Assembly: GCA_947487155.1 (NCBI GenBank)
Contig: CANKVS010000003.1
Span: forward strand, 28,787-92,786
Direction: 5' to 3'
Length of the DNA stretch: 64,000 nucleotides
Source: an uncultured Flaviramulus sp.
Lineage (GTDB): Bacteria > Bacteroidota > Bacteroidia > Flavobacteriales > Flavobacteriaceae
The position numbers were made by a program, and so were the translations under genes. A model generated the notes under the pieces. The model saw only the letters and a list, made by a program, of their open reading frames with translations, was not told where the DNA came from and did no database searches. Positions 25,614 through 35,049 of the stretch are shown here, in pieces. Every line of letters begins with the position of its first letter. Position 1 is the first letter of the stretch.

Positions 25614-28022
25614 ATGCTTAGAAACTATTTCAAAATCGCATGGCGGAATCTTATTAAGAATAAGAGCTATACGCTTATAAATATTGGAGGATTAGCAGTT
25701 GGTATGGCTGTGGCAATTGTTATAGGTCTTTGGATTTATGGAGAGTTATCATACAATAAAAATCATGAAAATTACAATCGTATTGCTCAGGTTATGCAAA
25801 ATCAAACGGTTAATGGTATAACAGAAACATGGGATGCGCTACCTTTTATTATGTCAGAAGGGTTAAGAAACGAATATGGTAATGATTTTAAATATGCGGT
25901 ACAAGGGACATGGGAATCTGAGTATACTTTAGGTTTTGGTAATAAGATGTTTATTAAAACAGGAAGTTACTTTGAACCTGAAATTACTGAAATACTTAGC
26001 CTTAATATGATTAACGGTGTTAGAAATGGTTTAAAGGAAATGCATTCCATTTTATTATCGCAATCGTTGTCTGAGGTGCTTTTTGGAAAAATGGATCCTG
26101 TTGGGGAAATTTTAAAATTGGAAAATAAAGTGGATATTAAAGTGACGGGAGTTTATGAGGATTTTCCTGAGAATTCTTCATTTAAGAAACTTGATTTTAT
26201 TTTACCATGGGATTTGTACGTGAGTCAAGACTGGTGGATTAAAGAAGTACTTGAGAGTGTAAATCCATGGGATGCTGGAGGTAGTACACGAACTTATGTC
26301 CAAATGGCTGAAAACACTATTATTGAAGAAGTGTCTCTCAAAATAAGAGATATAATTACTGATAAGAAATCAGAATTAGATAAAACGTATGAACAAGAAG
26401 TATTCTTACACCGCATGTCTAAATGGCATTTGTATGGCGAATTTAAAAATGGGACTAGCATAGGGGGGGGTATCGGTGATGTTTGGTTATTTGGTGTTAT
26501 TGGACTTTTAGTATTGCTTCTGGCTTGTATTAATTTCATGAACTTAAGTACAGCTCGATCTGAAAAAAGAGCCAAAGAAGTTGGTATACGGAAAGCTATT
26601 GGTTCTAATAGGCGACAATTAATAAGTCAGTTTTTTATCGAGTCTATTTTAATATCTACGCTAGCATTTTTGTTTTCAATTTTCGTAGTAGCTTTTATTT
26701 TGCCCTTTTTTAATCGAATTGCCGATTCTCATGTGGTTATATTGTGGGATAATCCTTTGTTTTGGATTTTAGGATTAGCATTTAGTATTCTCACAGGAAT
26801 TACAGCAGGAATGTATCCTGCATTATATCTGTCTTCTTTTAAGCCTGTGAAAGTATTAAAAGGCGTATTTAAAGCAGGGCAAAGTGCATCTACACCTAGA
26901 CAAATATTGGTGGTTTCTCAGTTTACGATTTCAATAATGTTAATAATAGGAACTATTATTGTTTACCAACAAATTAACTATGCGCAAAATAGACCTTTAG
27001 GTTACGACAAGGATGGGCTTATTGCAGTTTCAACAACAGAAGAAACACACAAAAACATAGATGCTATTAGATTGTCTTTAATTAATGAAGAATCCATCAT
27101 AGAAATGTCTGAATCTAATAACCTTATAACTGATGAATGGAATACGGCAGGTGGTTTTGAATGGGACGGAAAAGATTCTAAGTTGGTGGGTGAATTTCAT
27201 ATTGGTTCTGTTAATTATGATTATGGAAAAACTATTGGGTGGAAAATAAAAGAGGGACGCGATTTTTCAAGAGAGTTTGGTACTGATTCAATACAACTTA
27301 TTTTAAATGAATCTGCTGTTGCTTTTATGAATTTAAAAGATCCTGTTGGTAAAATTTTGCGAAACCCAGGTGAGGCATCATCAGTTATTACTATTGTAGG
27401 TGTTGTTGAAGATTTGTTGATAGCGTCTCCTTATGAACCAGTGAAACCATACATCTTTGCTAACGTAAAAGGAAGAGGTAAGCTAAGTGAGTTTCTCATA
27501 AAGTTAAACCCAGAAAAAAGTGTAAAGGAATCTTTAGGTAAAATAGAAGCTGTATTTAAAACCTATAACCCATCAAGACCTTTTGAAGCGAGTTTTGTTG
27601 ATGAAGCCTATGCTAAAAAATTTGGTAATGAAAAACGCATAGGTCAGTTAGTTACTCTATTAGCAATTCTTGCCATTTTTATTTCTTGCTTAGGTTTGTT
27701 TGGATTAGCGTCTTATATGGCAGAACAACGCATAAAAGAAATTGGTATACGTAAAGTACTAGGGGCTTCTGTTCTCAGATTATGGAACATGTTATCAAAA
27801 GATTTTTTAGGATTAGTAATTATTGCCTGTGCTATTGCAGTACCTGTGGCTTATTATGTAATGGATGGATGGCTTCAAAAATTTGAGTATCGCACTTCAA
27901 TTTCATGGTGGGTATCGGTATTAGCTTGTGGGGGTGCTGTAGTTGTTACGTTAATTACAGTAAGTTACCAAGGTGTTAAAGCAGCAAAAGCAAATCCAAT
28001 TAAAAGTTTAAAAACAGAATAA
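25614..28022 (+). CDS. Double-FtsX ABC permease 5
   Basis: 802 residues; start NYFKIAWRNLIKNKSYT, FtsX motifs RAKEVGIRKAIG (about 319) and IKEIGIRKVLG (about 708), end NPIKSLKTE. The first periplasmic domain (about 50-280) is rich in aromatic residues and differs strongly from those of the other five, as expected if these domains choose the substrate. It is 11 bases after permease 4 and two bases before permease 6, so clearly in the same transcript. Confidence 0.92.
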   Translation: MLRNYFKIAWRNLIKNKSYTLINIGGLAVGMAVAIVIGLWIYGELSYNKNHENYNRIAQVMQNQTVNGITETWDALPFIMSEGLRNEYGNDFKYAVQGTWESEYTLGFGNKMFIKTGSYFEPEITEILSLNMINGVRNGLKEMHSILLSQSLSEVLFGKMDPVGEILKLENKVDIKVTGVYEDFPENSSFKKLDFILPWDLYVSQDWWIKEVLESVNPWDAGGSTRTYVQMAENTIIEEVSLKIRDIITDKKSELDKTYEQEVFLHRMSKWHLYGEFKNGTSIGGGIGDVWLFGVIGLLVLLLACINFMNLSTARSEKRAKEVGIRKAIGSNRRQLISQFFIESILISTLAFLFSIFVVAFILPFFNRIADSHVVILWDNPLFWILGLAFSILTGITAGMYPALYLSSFKPVKVLKGVFKAGQSASTPRQILVVSQFTISIMLIIGTIIVYQQINYAQNRPLGYDKDGLIAVSTTEETHKNIDAIRLSLINEESIIEMSESNNLITDEWNTAGGFEWDGKDSKLVGEFHIGSVNYDYGKTIGWKIKEGRDFSREFGTDSIQLILNESAVAFMNLKDPVGKILRNPGEASSVITIVGVVEDLLIASPYEPVKPYIFANVKGRGKLSEFLIKLNPEKSVKESLGKIEAVFKTYNPSRPFEASFVDEAYAKKFGNEKRIGQLVTLLAILAIFISCLGLFGLASYMAEQRIKEIGIRKVLGASVLRLWNMLSKDFLGLVIIACAIAVPVAYYVMDGWLQKFEYRTSISWWVSVLACGGAVVVTLITVSYQGVKAAKANPIKSLKTE

Positions 28023-28024
28023 TC

Positions 28025-30430
28025 ATGGTTAAGAATTATTTTAAAATCGCATGGCGGAATCTTTTAAAAAATAAAGGATTATTCTCCATTAATATTTTTG
28101 GGCTTGCACTTGGTATTGCTTCATGCTTAATCATAATATTATTTGTAACTGACGAAATGAGTTACGACAGGTATAATGAAAAAGCAGACCAAATCGTTAG
28201 AGTTGTTTTAAAAGGAAACTTTAATGGTGAAGTCGTTAATGAAGCTATAGTTATGACCCCAGTGGCAGAAACAATGATGGAAGAATTTCCAGAAGTTCAA
28301 AGTGCCACACGATTAAAAAAAATAAACAAGCCTAAGGTTACTTTCAATAATACAACCTATAGAAACGGGACTTTTGCTTACGTAGATCCAAATTTCTTTG
28401 AGGTTTTTACCTTGCCAATAATAAAAGGAAACAATACAACTCCTTTAAATGAGCCTAACACCATTGTTCTTATCCAAGAAGAAGCTACAAAATATTTTGG
28501 TGTTCAAGATCCTATTGGAAAAGTTTTAGATATTGATGATTTACAATTTAAGGTAACAGCTATAATAGAAAAAATTCCAAATAACTCCCATTTTCATTTT
28601 GATATGTTGGCGTCTATGGTAGGTTATAAGGAAGCTAAAAAAACATCATGGACACATGGAGATTATCATACCTATCTAATACTAAAAGAAGGTTATAATT
28701 ATAAAGATCTTGAATCTAAATTACCTCCCTTTATTGAAAAATATATGGGTCCAGAAATGAAACAAGAAATAGGTATGTCTTTTAATGAGTTTACAAAGGA
28801 CAATCAAATAGGGTTGTTTTTACAGCCGTTAACAGATATTCATTTAAAATCAGATTTTACTAGTGCAAGTACCTTAGAGCAAGGAGGTGATATTAAAGTT
28901 GTATATATTTTTAGTGCTATTGCCTTATTTATGCTAATAATTGCCTGTATTAATTTTATAAATCTAGCTACCGCATCTGCAACAAAAAGGGCAAAAGAAG
29001 TGGGTATTAGAAAAGTACTAGGTTCTAAAAGAAAGCAATTAATAAGTCAGTTTTTAACGGAATCATTTATGGCATCAATAATGGCTATGGTTTTGGCATT
29101 AATATTTGTTGCCATTGTACTTCCTTTATTTAATAACTTGTCAGGAAAAGAGCTTGCAATAACGTATTTGTTTTCTCCAAAAATTTTATTGGTGCTCATA
29201 TCTCTTTTGATTGGTATAAGCTTTTTGGCAGGGTTTTATCCAGCATTTTATATTGCTTCATTTAAACCAATTTTAGCCTTAAAAAGTAAGTTCTCTCGAA
29301 GTGGTAAAAGTGAAGATATTAGAAGTGGATTGGTGGTTTTTCAATTTGTTGTTTCTGTAGGACTTATACTTGCTGTTATTATAGTTGATCAACAAATGTC
29401 ATTTATTAAAAATAAAGATATAGGGTATGACAAAGAGCAGCTTTTGGTATTAAGAGAATCTTATTTTTTAGGAAATAATAAAGCGGCTTTTAAAAATAAG
29501 ATTTTAAAAGATCCTAGAGTAACACAGGTAACTACAGCGGCGTTTACTCCAGCAGGAACTTCAGATAAATACGTGTCAGGGATTTTTATCAACCAACAGT
29601 TTAATAGAAGGGTTAATGTGTATAATGTTGATGAGCAATATATTCCAACTATGGGTATGACATTGGTTAAGGGGCGTAATTTTTCTAAAGAGTTTGGCAC
29701 GGACTCTTTAAACATTATTATCAATGAAACCGCTGCAATGAAATTAGGTTTTGGAGATGTGCCTTTAGGAAAGACGCTAACTAGGGATACGAATAATGGA
29801 AAACAAAATCTAAGAGTAATAGGTGTAGTTAAAGATTTTCATTTCCAATCCCTACATAAAAAAATAGAGCCTTTAATCATGCTAAATAACCCTTATGGAG
29901 GTTTAATTGTAAAAGCTAAGATTAAAGATATGTCTGGTCTTATTGAAAGTATATCAACATTATGGAATAGTTTTGATATTGGTGAGCCTTTTAATTATTC
30001 CTTACTCGATGAGTCATACAATACCACTTATCTTAAAGAACAAAAATTAGGAACAATTCTGAGGTCATTTGCTTTACTCACCATTTTTGTAGCCTGCCTA
30101 GGATTATTTGGCTTAGTTACATTTACTACAGAACAACGTTTTAAAGAAATTGGAATTAGAAAAGTTTTAGGCTCATCGATATTGCAAATTGTTACACTGT
30201 TATCTAAAGATTTTATAAAGTTAGTGCTTGTGTCATTTGTAATAGCTTTTCCTCTTGGGTATTATTTAATGAATAAATGGCTTGAAGACTTTGCATATCG
30301 AATAGAAATTCATTGGTCAACGTTTGTGATGTCAGGATTGATTACAATAATTATTGCATTCATCACAATAAGTTTTAGAAGTATAAACGCAGCAATTACA
30401 AACCCCATAAAAAGTTTAAAAACAGAATAA
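28025..30430 (+). CDS. Double-FtsX ABC permease 6
   Basis: 801 residues; start NYFKIAWRNLLKNKGLFS, FtsX motifs RAKEVGIRKVLG (about 322) and FKEIGIRKVLG (about 703), end NPIKSLKTE. It is the most typical member of the set and the last before the second ATPase, which starts 15 bases later. The spacing suggests the ATPase at 30446 may be its dedicated partner. Confidence 0.93.
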   Translation: MVKNYFKIAWRNLLKNKGLFSINIFGLALGIASCLIIILFVTDEMSYDRYNEKADQIVRVVLKGNFNGEVVNEAIVMTPVAETMMEEFPEVQSATRLKKINKPKVTFNNTTYRNGTFAYVDPNFFEVFTLPIIKGNNTTPLNEPNTIVLIQEEATKYFGVQDPIGKVLDIDDLQFKVTAIIEKIPNNSHFHFDMLASMVGYKEAKKTSWTHGDYHTYLILKEGYNYKDLESKLPPFIEKYMGPEMKQEIGMSFNEFTKDNQIGLFLQPLTDIHLKSDFTSASTLEQGGDIKVVYIFSAIALFMLIIACINFINLATASATKRAKEVGIRKVLGSKRKQLISQFLTESFMASIMAMVLALIFVAIVLPLFNNLSGKELAITYLFSPKILLVLISLLIGISFLAGFYPAFYIASFKPILALKSKFSRSGKSEDIRSGLVVFQFVVSVGLILAVIIVDQQMSFIKNKDIGYDKEQLLVLRESYFLGNNKAAFKNKILKDPRVTQVTTAAFTPAGTSDKYVSGIFINQQFNRRVNVYNVDEQYIPTMGMTLVKGRNFSKEFGTDSLNIIINETAAMKLGFGDVPLGKTLTRDTNNGKQNLRVIGVVKDFHFQSLHKKIEPLIMLNNPYGGLIVKAKIKDMSGLIESISTLWNSFDIGEPFNYSLLDESYNTTYLKEQKLGTILRSFALLTIFVACLGLFGLVTFTTEQRFKEIGIRKVLGSSILQIVTLLSKDFIKLVLVSFVIAFPLGYYLMNKWLEDFAYRIEIHWSTFVMSGLITIIIAFITISFRSINAAITNPIKSLKTE

Positions 30431-30445
30431 AAAAATAAAGACAAT

Positions 30446-31117
30446 ATGTTACTAGAAATTAAAGACCTATTTAAATGGGTAAATTCAGGAGGAAATAGAA
30501 TTTTCCTATTAAATGATATTGAATTGACTATAAACGAAGGCGATTTTATCTCCATTATGGGGCCTTCTGGATCAGGGAAAACAACCTTACTAAATGTTAT
30601 TGGAATGCTTGATGATTTTAATGAAGGTGAGTATCATTTTCTCGATCAAGAAGTCCATACCTTAAAAGAAAAATACAGAGCAAAACTGTACAAAGACTAT
30701 ATAGGCTTTGTGTTTCAGTCTTACCATTTAATTGATGAGTTAACGGTTTATGAAAATATAGAAACACCATTGCTTTATAAAAACTATAAATCTGCAGAGC
30801 GCAAGTCTTTAGTGGCAGATATGTTAGATCGATTTAATATTGTTGGAAAAAAAGATTTATTTCCATCACAATTAAGCGGCGGACAACAGCAAATAGTCGG
30901 TATAGCAAGAGCACTAATTTCTAGTCCTAAACTTATTCTTGCCGATGAACCAACGGGAAACCTGAATTCAAAACAAGGCGAAGAAATCATGAATTTGTTT
31001 AAGCAACTAAATGATGAAGGTGTTACTATTATTCAAGTAACTCATTCTGAAAAAAATGCAACATACGGGTCACGAATAATCAACTTACTGGATGGACGAA
31101 TTATTAACACCGTTTAG
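30446..31117 (+). CDS. ABC transporter ATP-binding protein, second copy with altered motifs
   Basis: 223 residues. Walker A GPSGSGKTT and Walker B LILADEPTGN are intact, as is the H-switch VTHSEK. Two normally fixed positions differ: the signature is LSGGQQQIVGIARAL, where relatives have LSGGQQQRVAIARAL, and the segment after Walker B reads NLNSKQG, where relatives have NLDSKTG. The D-loop Asp to Asn change could slow hydrolysis or dimer coupling. With a fully normal ATPase at 14993 in the same cluster, the pair may form a heterodimer with one degenerate site, or this copy may be tuned for regulation. It lies between permease 6 and the small gene leading to tolC. Confidence 0.9.
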   Translation: MLLEIKDLFKWVNSGGNRIFLLNDIELTINEGDFISIMGPSGSGKTTLLNVIGMLDDFNEGEYHFLDQEVHTLKEKYRAKLYKDYIGFVFQSYHLIDELTVYENIETPLLYKNYKSAERKSLVADMLDRFNIVGKKDLFPSQLSGGQQQIVGIARALISSPKLILADEPTGNLNSKQGEEIMNLFKQLNDEGVTIIQVTHSEKNATYGSRIINLLDGRIINTV

Positions 31118-31125
31118 TTTCCATA

Positions 31126-31338
31126 ATGAAAGTGAAAAAACTCATTGAGACACTTAAAGATTTAGACGAAAACACAGATGTCTATATTCCAAGTAATACT
31201 CAAAAAAAGGAGTATTACTTGGCGAATTCTGTTATAAAGAGTTCATTAAAAAACCATCTTGGTATCGAAGAAGATTTTATCATTATTGATGTCGAAGAAT
31301 TTGGATTTACTAACTTAAAAAATGACAAACTGGTATGA
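31126..31338 (+). CDS. Conserved-looking 70-residue protein within the transporter operon
   Basis: 70 residues starting KVKKLIETLKDLDENTDVYI, a pattern seen in short proteins whose first helix is followed by a beta strand, and ending EEDFIIIDVEEFGF. It has no signal peptide and is acidic. It starts eight bases after the ATPase stop and its stop overlaps the start of the tolC-like gene in an ATGA arrangement, so it is translated as part of the operon. The function is unknown. It might be an assembly or regulatory factor of the transporter, which is only a guess from position. Confidence 0.6.
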   Translation: MKVKKLIETLKDLDENTDVYIPSNTQKKEYYLANSVIKSSLKNHLGIEEDFIIIDVEEFGFTNLKNDKLV

Positions 31339-32795
31339 TACGGAATGATTATAGAAACAATGCATTAGTGCAGGTGAAAAAACATGTAATATGGGTTTTT
31401 GTTTGGAATATATTTTTAAGCATTGGGTTTGCTCAAAATACTCAGCGACCTCAGTTTACTTTAGATGATTGTATTGAATTGGCTTTAGAAAATAACAACG
31501 ATTTAAAAACCTCAAAACTTCAAACAAAGTCATCAATTATCAATTATAAACAATCTATAAACGAATTGCTGCCTAATCTTAATGCCAATTATAATATTGG
31601 AGTTAATGATGGCAGAAGTATAGATCCCTTTACGAATAGTTATAGCAATCAAGAACTTACGTTTTCAACCTTGGGTGTAAATCTAAACACAACCATTTTT
31701 AATGGGTTTAGGATATTAAATAGCATCAAACAGAATAAGTTTAATATGAAGGCTTCTGAAATGGAATTGGAAGAAGCTAAACAAAATTTAATGCTTCAAG
31801 TAACCATTGGATATATTCAAATATTAAATAGTAGAGACTTGTTAGATTTGTCAAAATCGAGATTAACAACAACTAAAGTTCAATTAAAAAGATTAAAAAC
31901 GCATTATGAAGAGGGTGTTGGAAATCCAGTCGATTACACTGATATGCAAGGACAATACGCCATAGATAAGGTTAATAATGCTGAGGCGGAAAATAGTTTT
32001 AAATCGGCAATCTTAGATTTTATGACCTTGTTAAATTTAGATTCGGATTCTGAAAAGGATTTTGAAGATGTTTCAGGTTTAATAGAATCAGAAAAATATT
32101 CATTCACTGCCAATGATGTTTACAATGATGCGTTACAGAACCTAGCAACATTTAAATCAAAACAGTTCCGAATTGATGCTGCCGATAGTGGGGTTAAAGT
32201 AGCACGGTCTAATTATTACCCAGAAATATCTTTTTTCGGACAAATAAACACCAATTATTCAAGTGCTGCTGAGGTGTTTACCGAAACGGGAAGTAGCATT
32301 ACAGAAACAGGAGATTTTGTAACTATTGCTAACCAAAACTATCCCGTACTTCAAAATCAAAGACAATTTTCGAGAAGTAAAATTAGCTACGAAGATCAAT
32401 TTGATAACAATCTTAACTCCGTTGTTGGAGTTTCGGTAAGAGTGCCTTTGTTTAATGGTTTTAGAGCTAAAAACGCAGTGCAGTTACAGAAAATTGAGTT
32501 GGAAGCCTCAGAGATAGAACTAGAAAATACAAAGCGCCTTTTTAAACAATCTATAGAACAAGCTTATAACGATATGGAATTGGCATTTAGCAAATATCAT
32601 ATTTTATTAGATCAGGTTACAGCTTTTGAAGAATCGTATCGCATAAATGAAGTTAGATTTAATAACGGCGTATCTAACATTATTGAATACATCTCCAGTA
32701 AAAATAATATGGATGCCGCTCAACTTAATTTAAATAAAGCCAAATACGAATACTTACTACGAGTAAAAATTTTAGATTACTATCGTGGAATTTAA
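31335..32795 (+). CDS. TolC-family outer membrane efflux protein
   Basis: 486 residues. Signal peptide reaches about residue 35 (VFVWNIFLSIGFAQ). The mature protein has two homologous halves of long coiled helices rich in Gln, Asn and Glu: LDDCIELALENNNDLKTSKLQTKS at the start and VGVSVRVPLFNGFRAKNAVQ in the second half are family signatures. It forms the trimeric outer-membrane channel of tripartite exporters. As last gene of the cluster, together with the adaptor at 13625, it completes the system. The ATG at 31335 overlaps the preceding stop (ATGA). Confidence 0.93.
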   Translation: MIRNDYRNNALVQVKKHVIWVFVWNIFLSIGFAQNTQRPQFTLDDCIELALENNNDLKTSKLQTKSSIINYKQSINELLPNLNANYNIGVNDGRSIDPFTNSYSNQELTFSTLGVNLNTTIFNGFRILNSIKQNKFNMKASEMELEEAKQNLMLQVTIGYIQILNSRDLLDLSKSRLTTTKVQLKRLKTHYEEGVGNPVDYTDMQGQYAIDKVNNAEAENSFKSAILDFMTLLNLDSDSEKDFEDVSGLIESEKYSFTANDVYNDALQNLATFKSKQFRIDAADSGVKVARSNYYPEISFFGQINTNYSSAAEVFTETGSSITETGDFVTIANQNYPVLQNQRQFSRSKISYEDQFDNNLNSVVGVSVRVPLFNGFRAKNAVQLQKIELEASEIELENTKRLFKQSIEQAYNDMELAFSKYHILLDQVTAFEESYRINEVRFNNGVSNIIEYISSKNNMDAAQLNLNKAKYEYLLRVKILDYYRGI

Positions 32796-32804
32796 AAATT
32801 AGGT

Positions 32805-33827
32805 TTATATTAAATCCCGTATCATTTTAGCAGCAATTTCTGCAGTAATATCACGTTGTGGCGAACCAAACATTTCGTAACCTACCATAAATTTCTTTAC
32901 TGTTGCACTACGTAATAAAGGCGGATAAAAACTCATATGCCAATGCCAGTGCGCATTGTCTTCACCATTGGTTGGTGCTTGATGAATACCACTCGAATAG
33001 GGAAACGAGGTGTTAAATAATTTATCGTAAGCTTTTGTAATTACCGAAATAGCTTCGGCATATAATAAGGCTTCAGCGTCATTTAATTCTAAAATATTAG
33101 ATTGTTGCTTTTTGGGAGCAATCATCGCTTCAAAAGGCCAAATGGCCCAAAACGGAATAAGAACCACAAACGCATTGTTTTCAAATATAATTCGTTCTTG
33201 TTTTTGTAATTCTTGAGATAAATAATCTCCTAAAAGACTGCTATTTTTTTTATTGAAATAAGCTTGTTGCTGTTTGTCTTTTTTATCAACTTCATTTGGT
33301 AAGGTAGATTGACTCCAAATTTGCCCATGTGGGTGCGGGTTACTACACCCCATAACGGCACCTTTGTTTTCAAAAATTTGCACATAATTGATACTAGGGT
33401 TTTCCGAAAGAGTTTTGAATTCTTTTTGCCATGCAAAAACCACTTTTTGAATATCTGCAGCTTCCATATCTGCCAAACTTTTTGAATGATCTGGACTGAA
33501 ACAGATAACTTTACAAATACCCGTTTCACTTTGCGCTACCAAGAGACCGTCTTCAACAGAAAAAGAAGGAGAATCGTTTTGAAGTGCTGCAAAATCGTTT
33601 GTAAAAACAAAAACGTCTTTATAATCAGGGTTTACTTCACCATTAATTCGGGTATTTCTTGCACATAAATAACAACTATCGTCATGAGATGGTCTTATGG
33701 CATTAGATACAGTTTCATTTTGTCCCTGCCATGGTCGTTTGGCACGATGGGGTGAGACCAAAACCCACTCCCCTGTTAATATATTAAAGCGTTTATGCGA
33801 ATAGTCTTGTAAATTTGTATTAGTCAT
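32805..33827 (-). CDS. galT: Galactose-1-phosphate uridylyltransferase
   Basis: 340 residues. Transfers UMP between UDP-glucose and galactose-1-phosphate in the Leloir pathway. The active-site motif is complete, GCSNPHPHGQIW, with the HPHGQ nucleophile near residue 165. The N-terminal SHDDSCYLCARNTR contains the CxxC zinc pair, and HWHWHMSFYPPLLRS near residue 290 holds further metal ligands. Last gene of a four-gene run on the minus strand (GntR regulator, galM, galK, galT) with 19 bases to galK. All expected residues are present. Confidence 0.95.
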   Translation of the reverse strand: MTNTNLQDYSHKRFNILTGEWVLVSPHRAKRPWQGQNETVSNAIRPSHDDSCYLCARNTRINGEVNPDYKDVFVFTNDFAALQNDSPSFSVEDGLLVAQSETGICKVICFSPDHSKSLADMEAADIQKVVFAWQKEFKTLSENPSINYVQIFENKGAVMGCSNPHPHGQIWSQSTLPNEVDKKDKQQQAYFNKKNSSLLGDYLSQELQKQERIIFENNAFVVLIPFWAIWPFEAMIAPKKQQSNILELNDAEALLYAEAISVITKAYDKLFNTSFPYSSGIHQAPTNGEDNAHWHWHMSFYPPLLRSATVKKFMVGYEMFGSPQRDITAEIAAKMIRDLI

Positions 33828-33846
33828 TTTAATTAAATTACAATGG

Positions 33847-34995
33847 TTATTTTACGATGTGTGTCCCTTCAGAAAGTGCTATAAAATAGACCGAACACGT
33901 TTTATCAAATTCATTTTTATAAGCTATAGAAGCAGCTTCGCCAAAAGCCTTTGCCTGATCTTTAGATACTAAATTAATAGTACAACCTCCAAAACCACCA
34001 CCCATCATTCTAGCACCTAAAACATGATGGTTTGTTTTTGCTTGGTCTACCAGAAAATCTAACTCGTCGCAACTTACTTTGTATTGATGCTGTAAACCAT
34101 TATGCGATTGAAAAATTAAAGCACCTAAAGTTTCAAGGTCGTTTTCTTCAATAGCTTTAGAAGCTTTTATAGCTCTATTATTTTCCTGAATAACGTAAAG
34201 TGCTTTTTGATAATTTTCGGGTGTTACCTTTTCTTTTATAGCATCTAAATCACTTTCAGTAGCATCTCTTAATGCTTTTATATTGAGTAATTCGGCAATA
34301 CTTTCGCAAGCAGAACGCCTGTCGTTATAAGCACTATCAGATAAACTATGCTTTACATTTGTATTTATTAACATGAGCTGATGGTCTTTAAAGTCTATTT
34401 CGTAAGGCTTCGATTCCACCGTTCTACAATCTAAAAGTAATGCGTTATTTTCTATACCAAACATGCTTGCATATTGATCCATAATACCACATTTTACACC
34501 AACATAATTATGTTCTGCTTTTTGAGAAATTAGTATCATTTCATGTTTAGTTAAGCCTAAATTAAACAATTCATTTAACCCAAAAACAACGCTATTCTCT
34601 AATGCTGCCGAAGACGACATACCTGCACCTCCTGGAATATCGCCTTTAAAAACAATATTGAAGTTTCCTATTATCTTATTTCTATTTTGAATTTCGGCAA
34701 TTACACCAAATACGTAATTCTCCCAACTACCTTCGGCTAAAGGTTTTAATTTATCTAATTCAAATTCTACCTTACTGTCCTTATCTAAAGCATAAGCTGT
34801 AGAAACATTGGAGTCACTTTTTTGAATAGCAGCAGCAATACCTTTATCTACGGCCGCAGGAAAAACAAAACCGTCATTATAATCGGTGTGCTCGCCAATA
34901 ATATTGATTCGCCCTGGAGAAAAAACAAGAAGTGGTTCTAATTGGTGGGTATTGATGAAAGCTGTTTTTACATCATTAATAAGTGTTGCGCTCAT
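33847..34995 (-). CDS. galK: Galactokinase
   Basis: 382 residues of the GHMP kinase family. It phosphorylates galactose with ATP. Motif 1 PGRINIIGEHTDYNDG (about 28-43) binds galactose, motif 2 GGAGMSSSAALENSVVFGL (about 125) is the ATP loop, and motif 3 GARMMGGGFGGCTINLV is near residue 335. The catalytic Asp is in CGIMDQYASM. Full length. It is translated between galM and galT. Confidence 0.95.
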   Translation of the reverse strand: MSATLINDVKTAFINTHQLEPLLVFSPGRINIIGEHTDYNDGFVFPAAVDKGIAAAIQKSDSNVSTAYALDKDSKVEFELDKLKPLAEGSWENYVFGVIAEIQNRNKIIGNFNIVFKGDIPGGAGMSSSAALENSVVFGLNELFNLGLTKHEMILISQKAEHNYVGVKCGIMDQYASMFGIENNALLLDCRTVESKPYEIDFKDHQLMLINTNVKHSLSDSAYNDRRSACESIAELLNIKALRDATESDLDAIKEKVTPENYQKALYVIQENNRAIKASKAIEENDLETLGALIFQSHNGLQHQYKVSCDELDFLVDQAKTNHHVLGARMMGGGFGGCTINLVSKDQAKAFGEAASIAYKNEFDKTCSVYFIALSEGTHIVK

Positions 34996-35049
34996 TTTAC
35001 GTTTAGTTAATTTATTATTTTATTCGATAATCGAGATTTAAATATCTGT

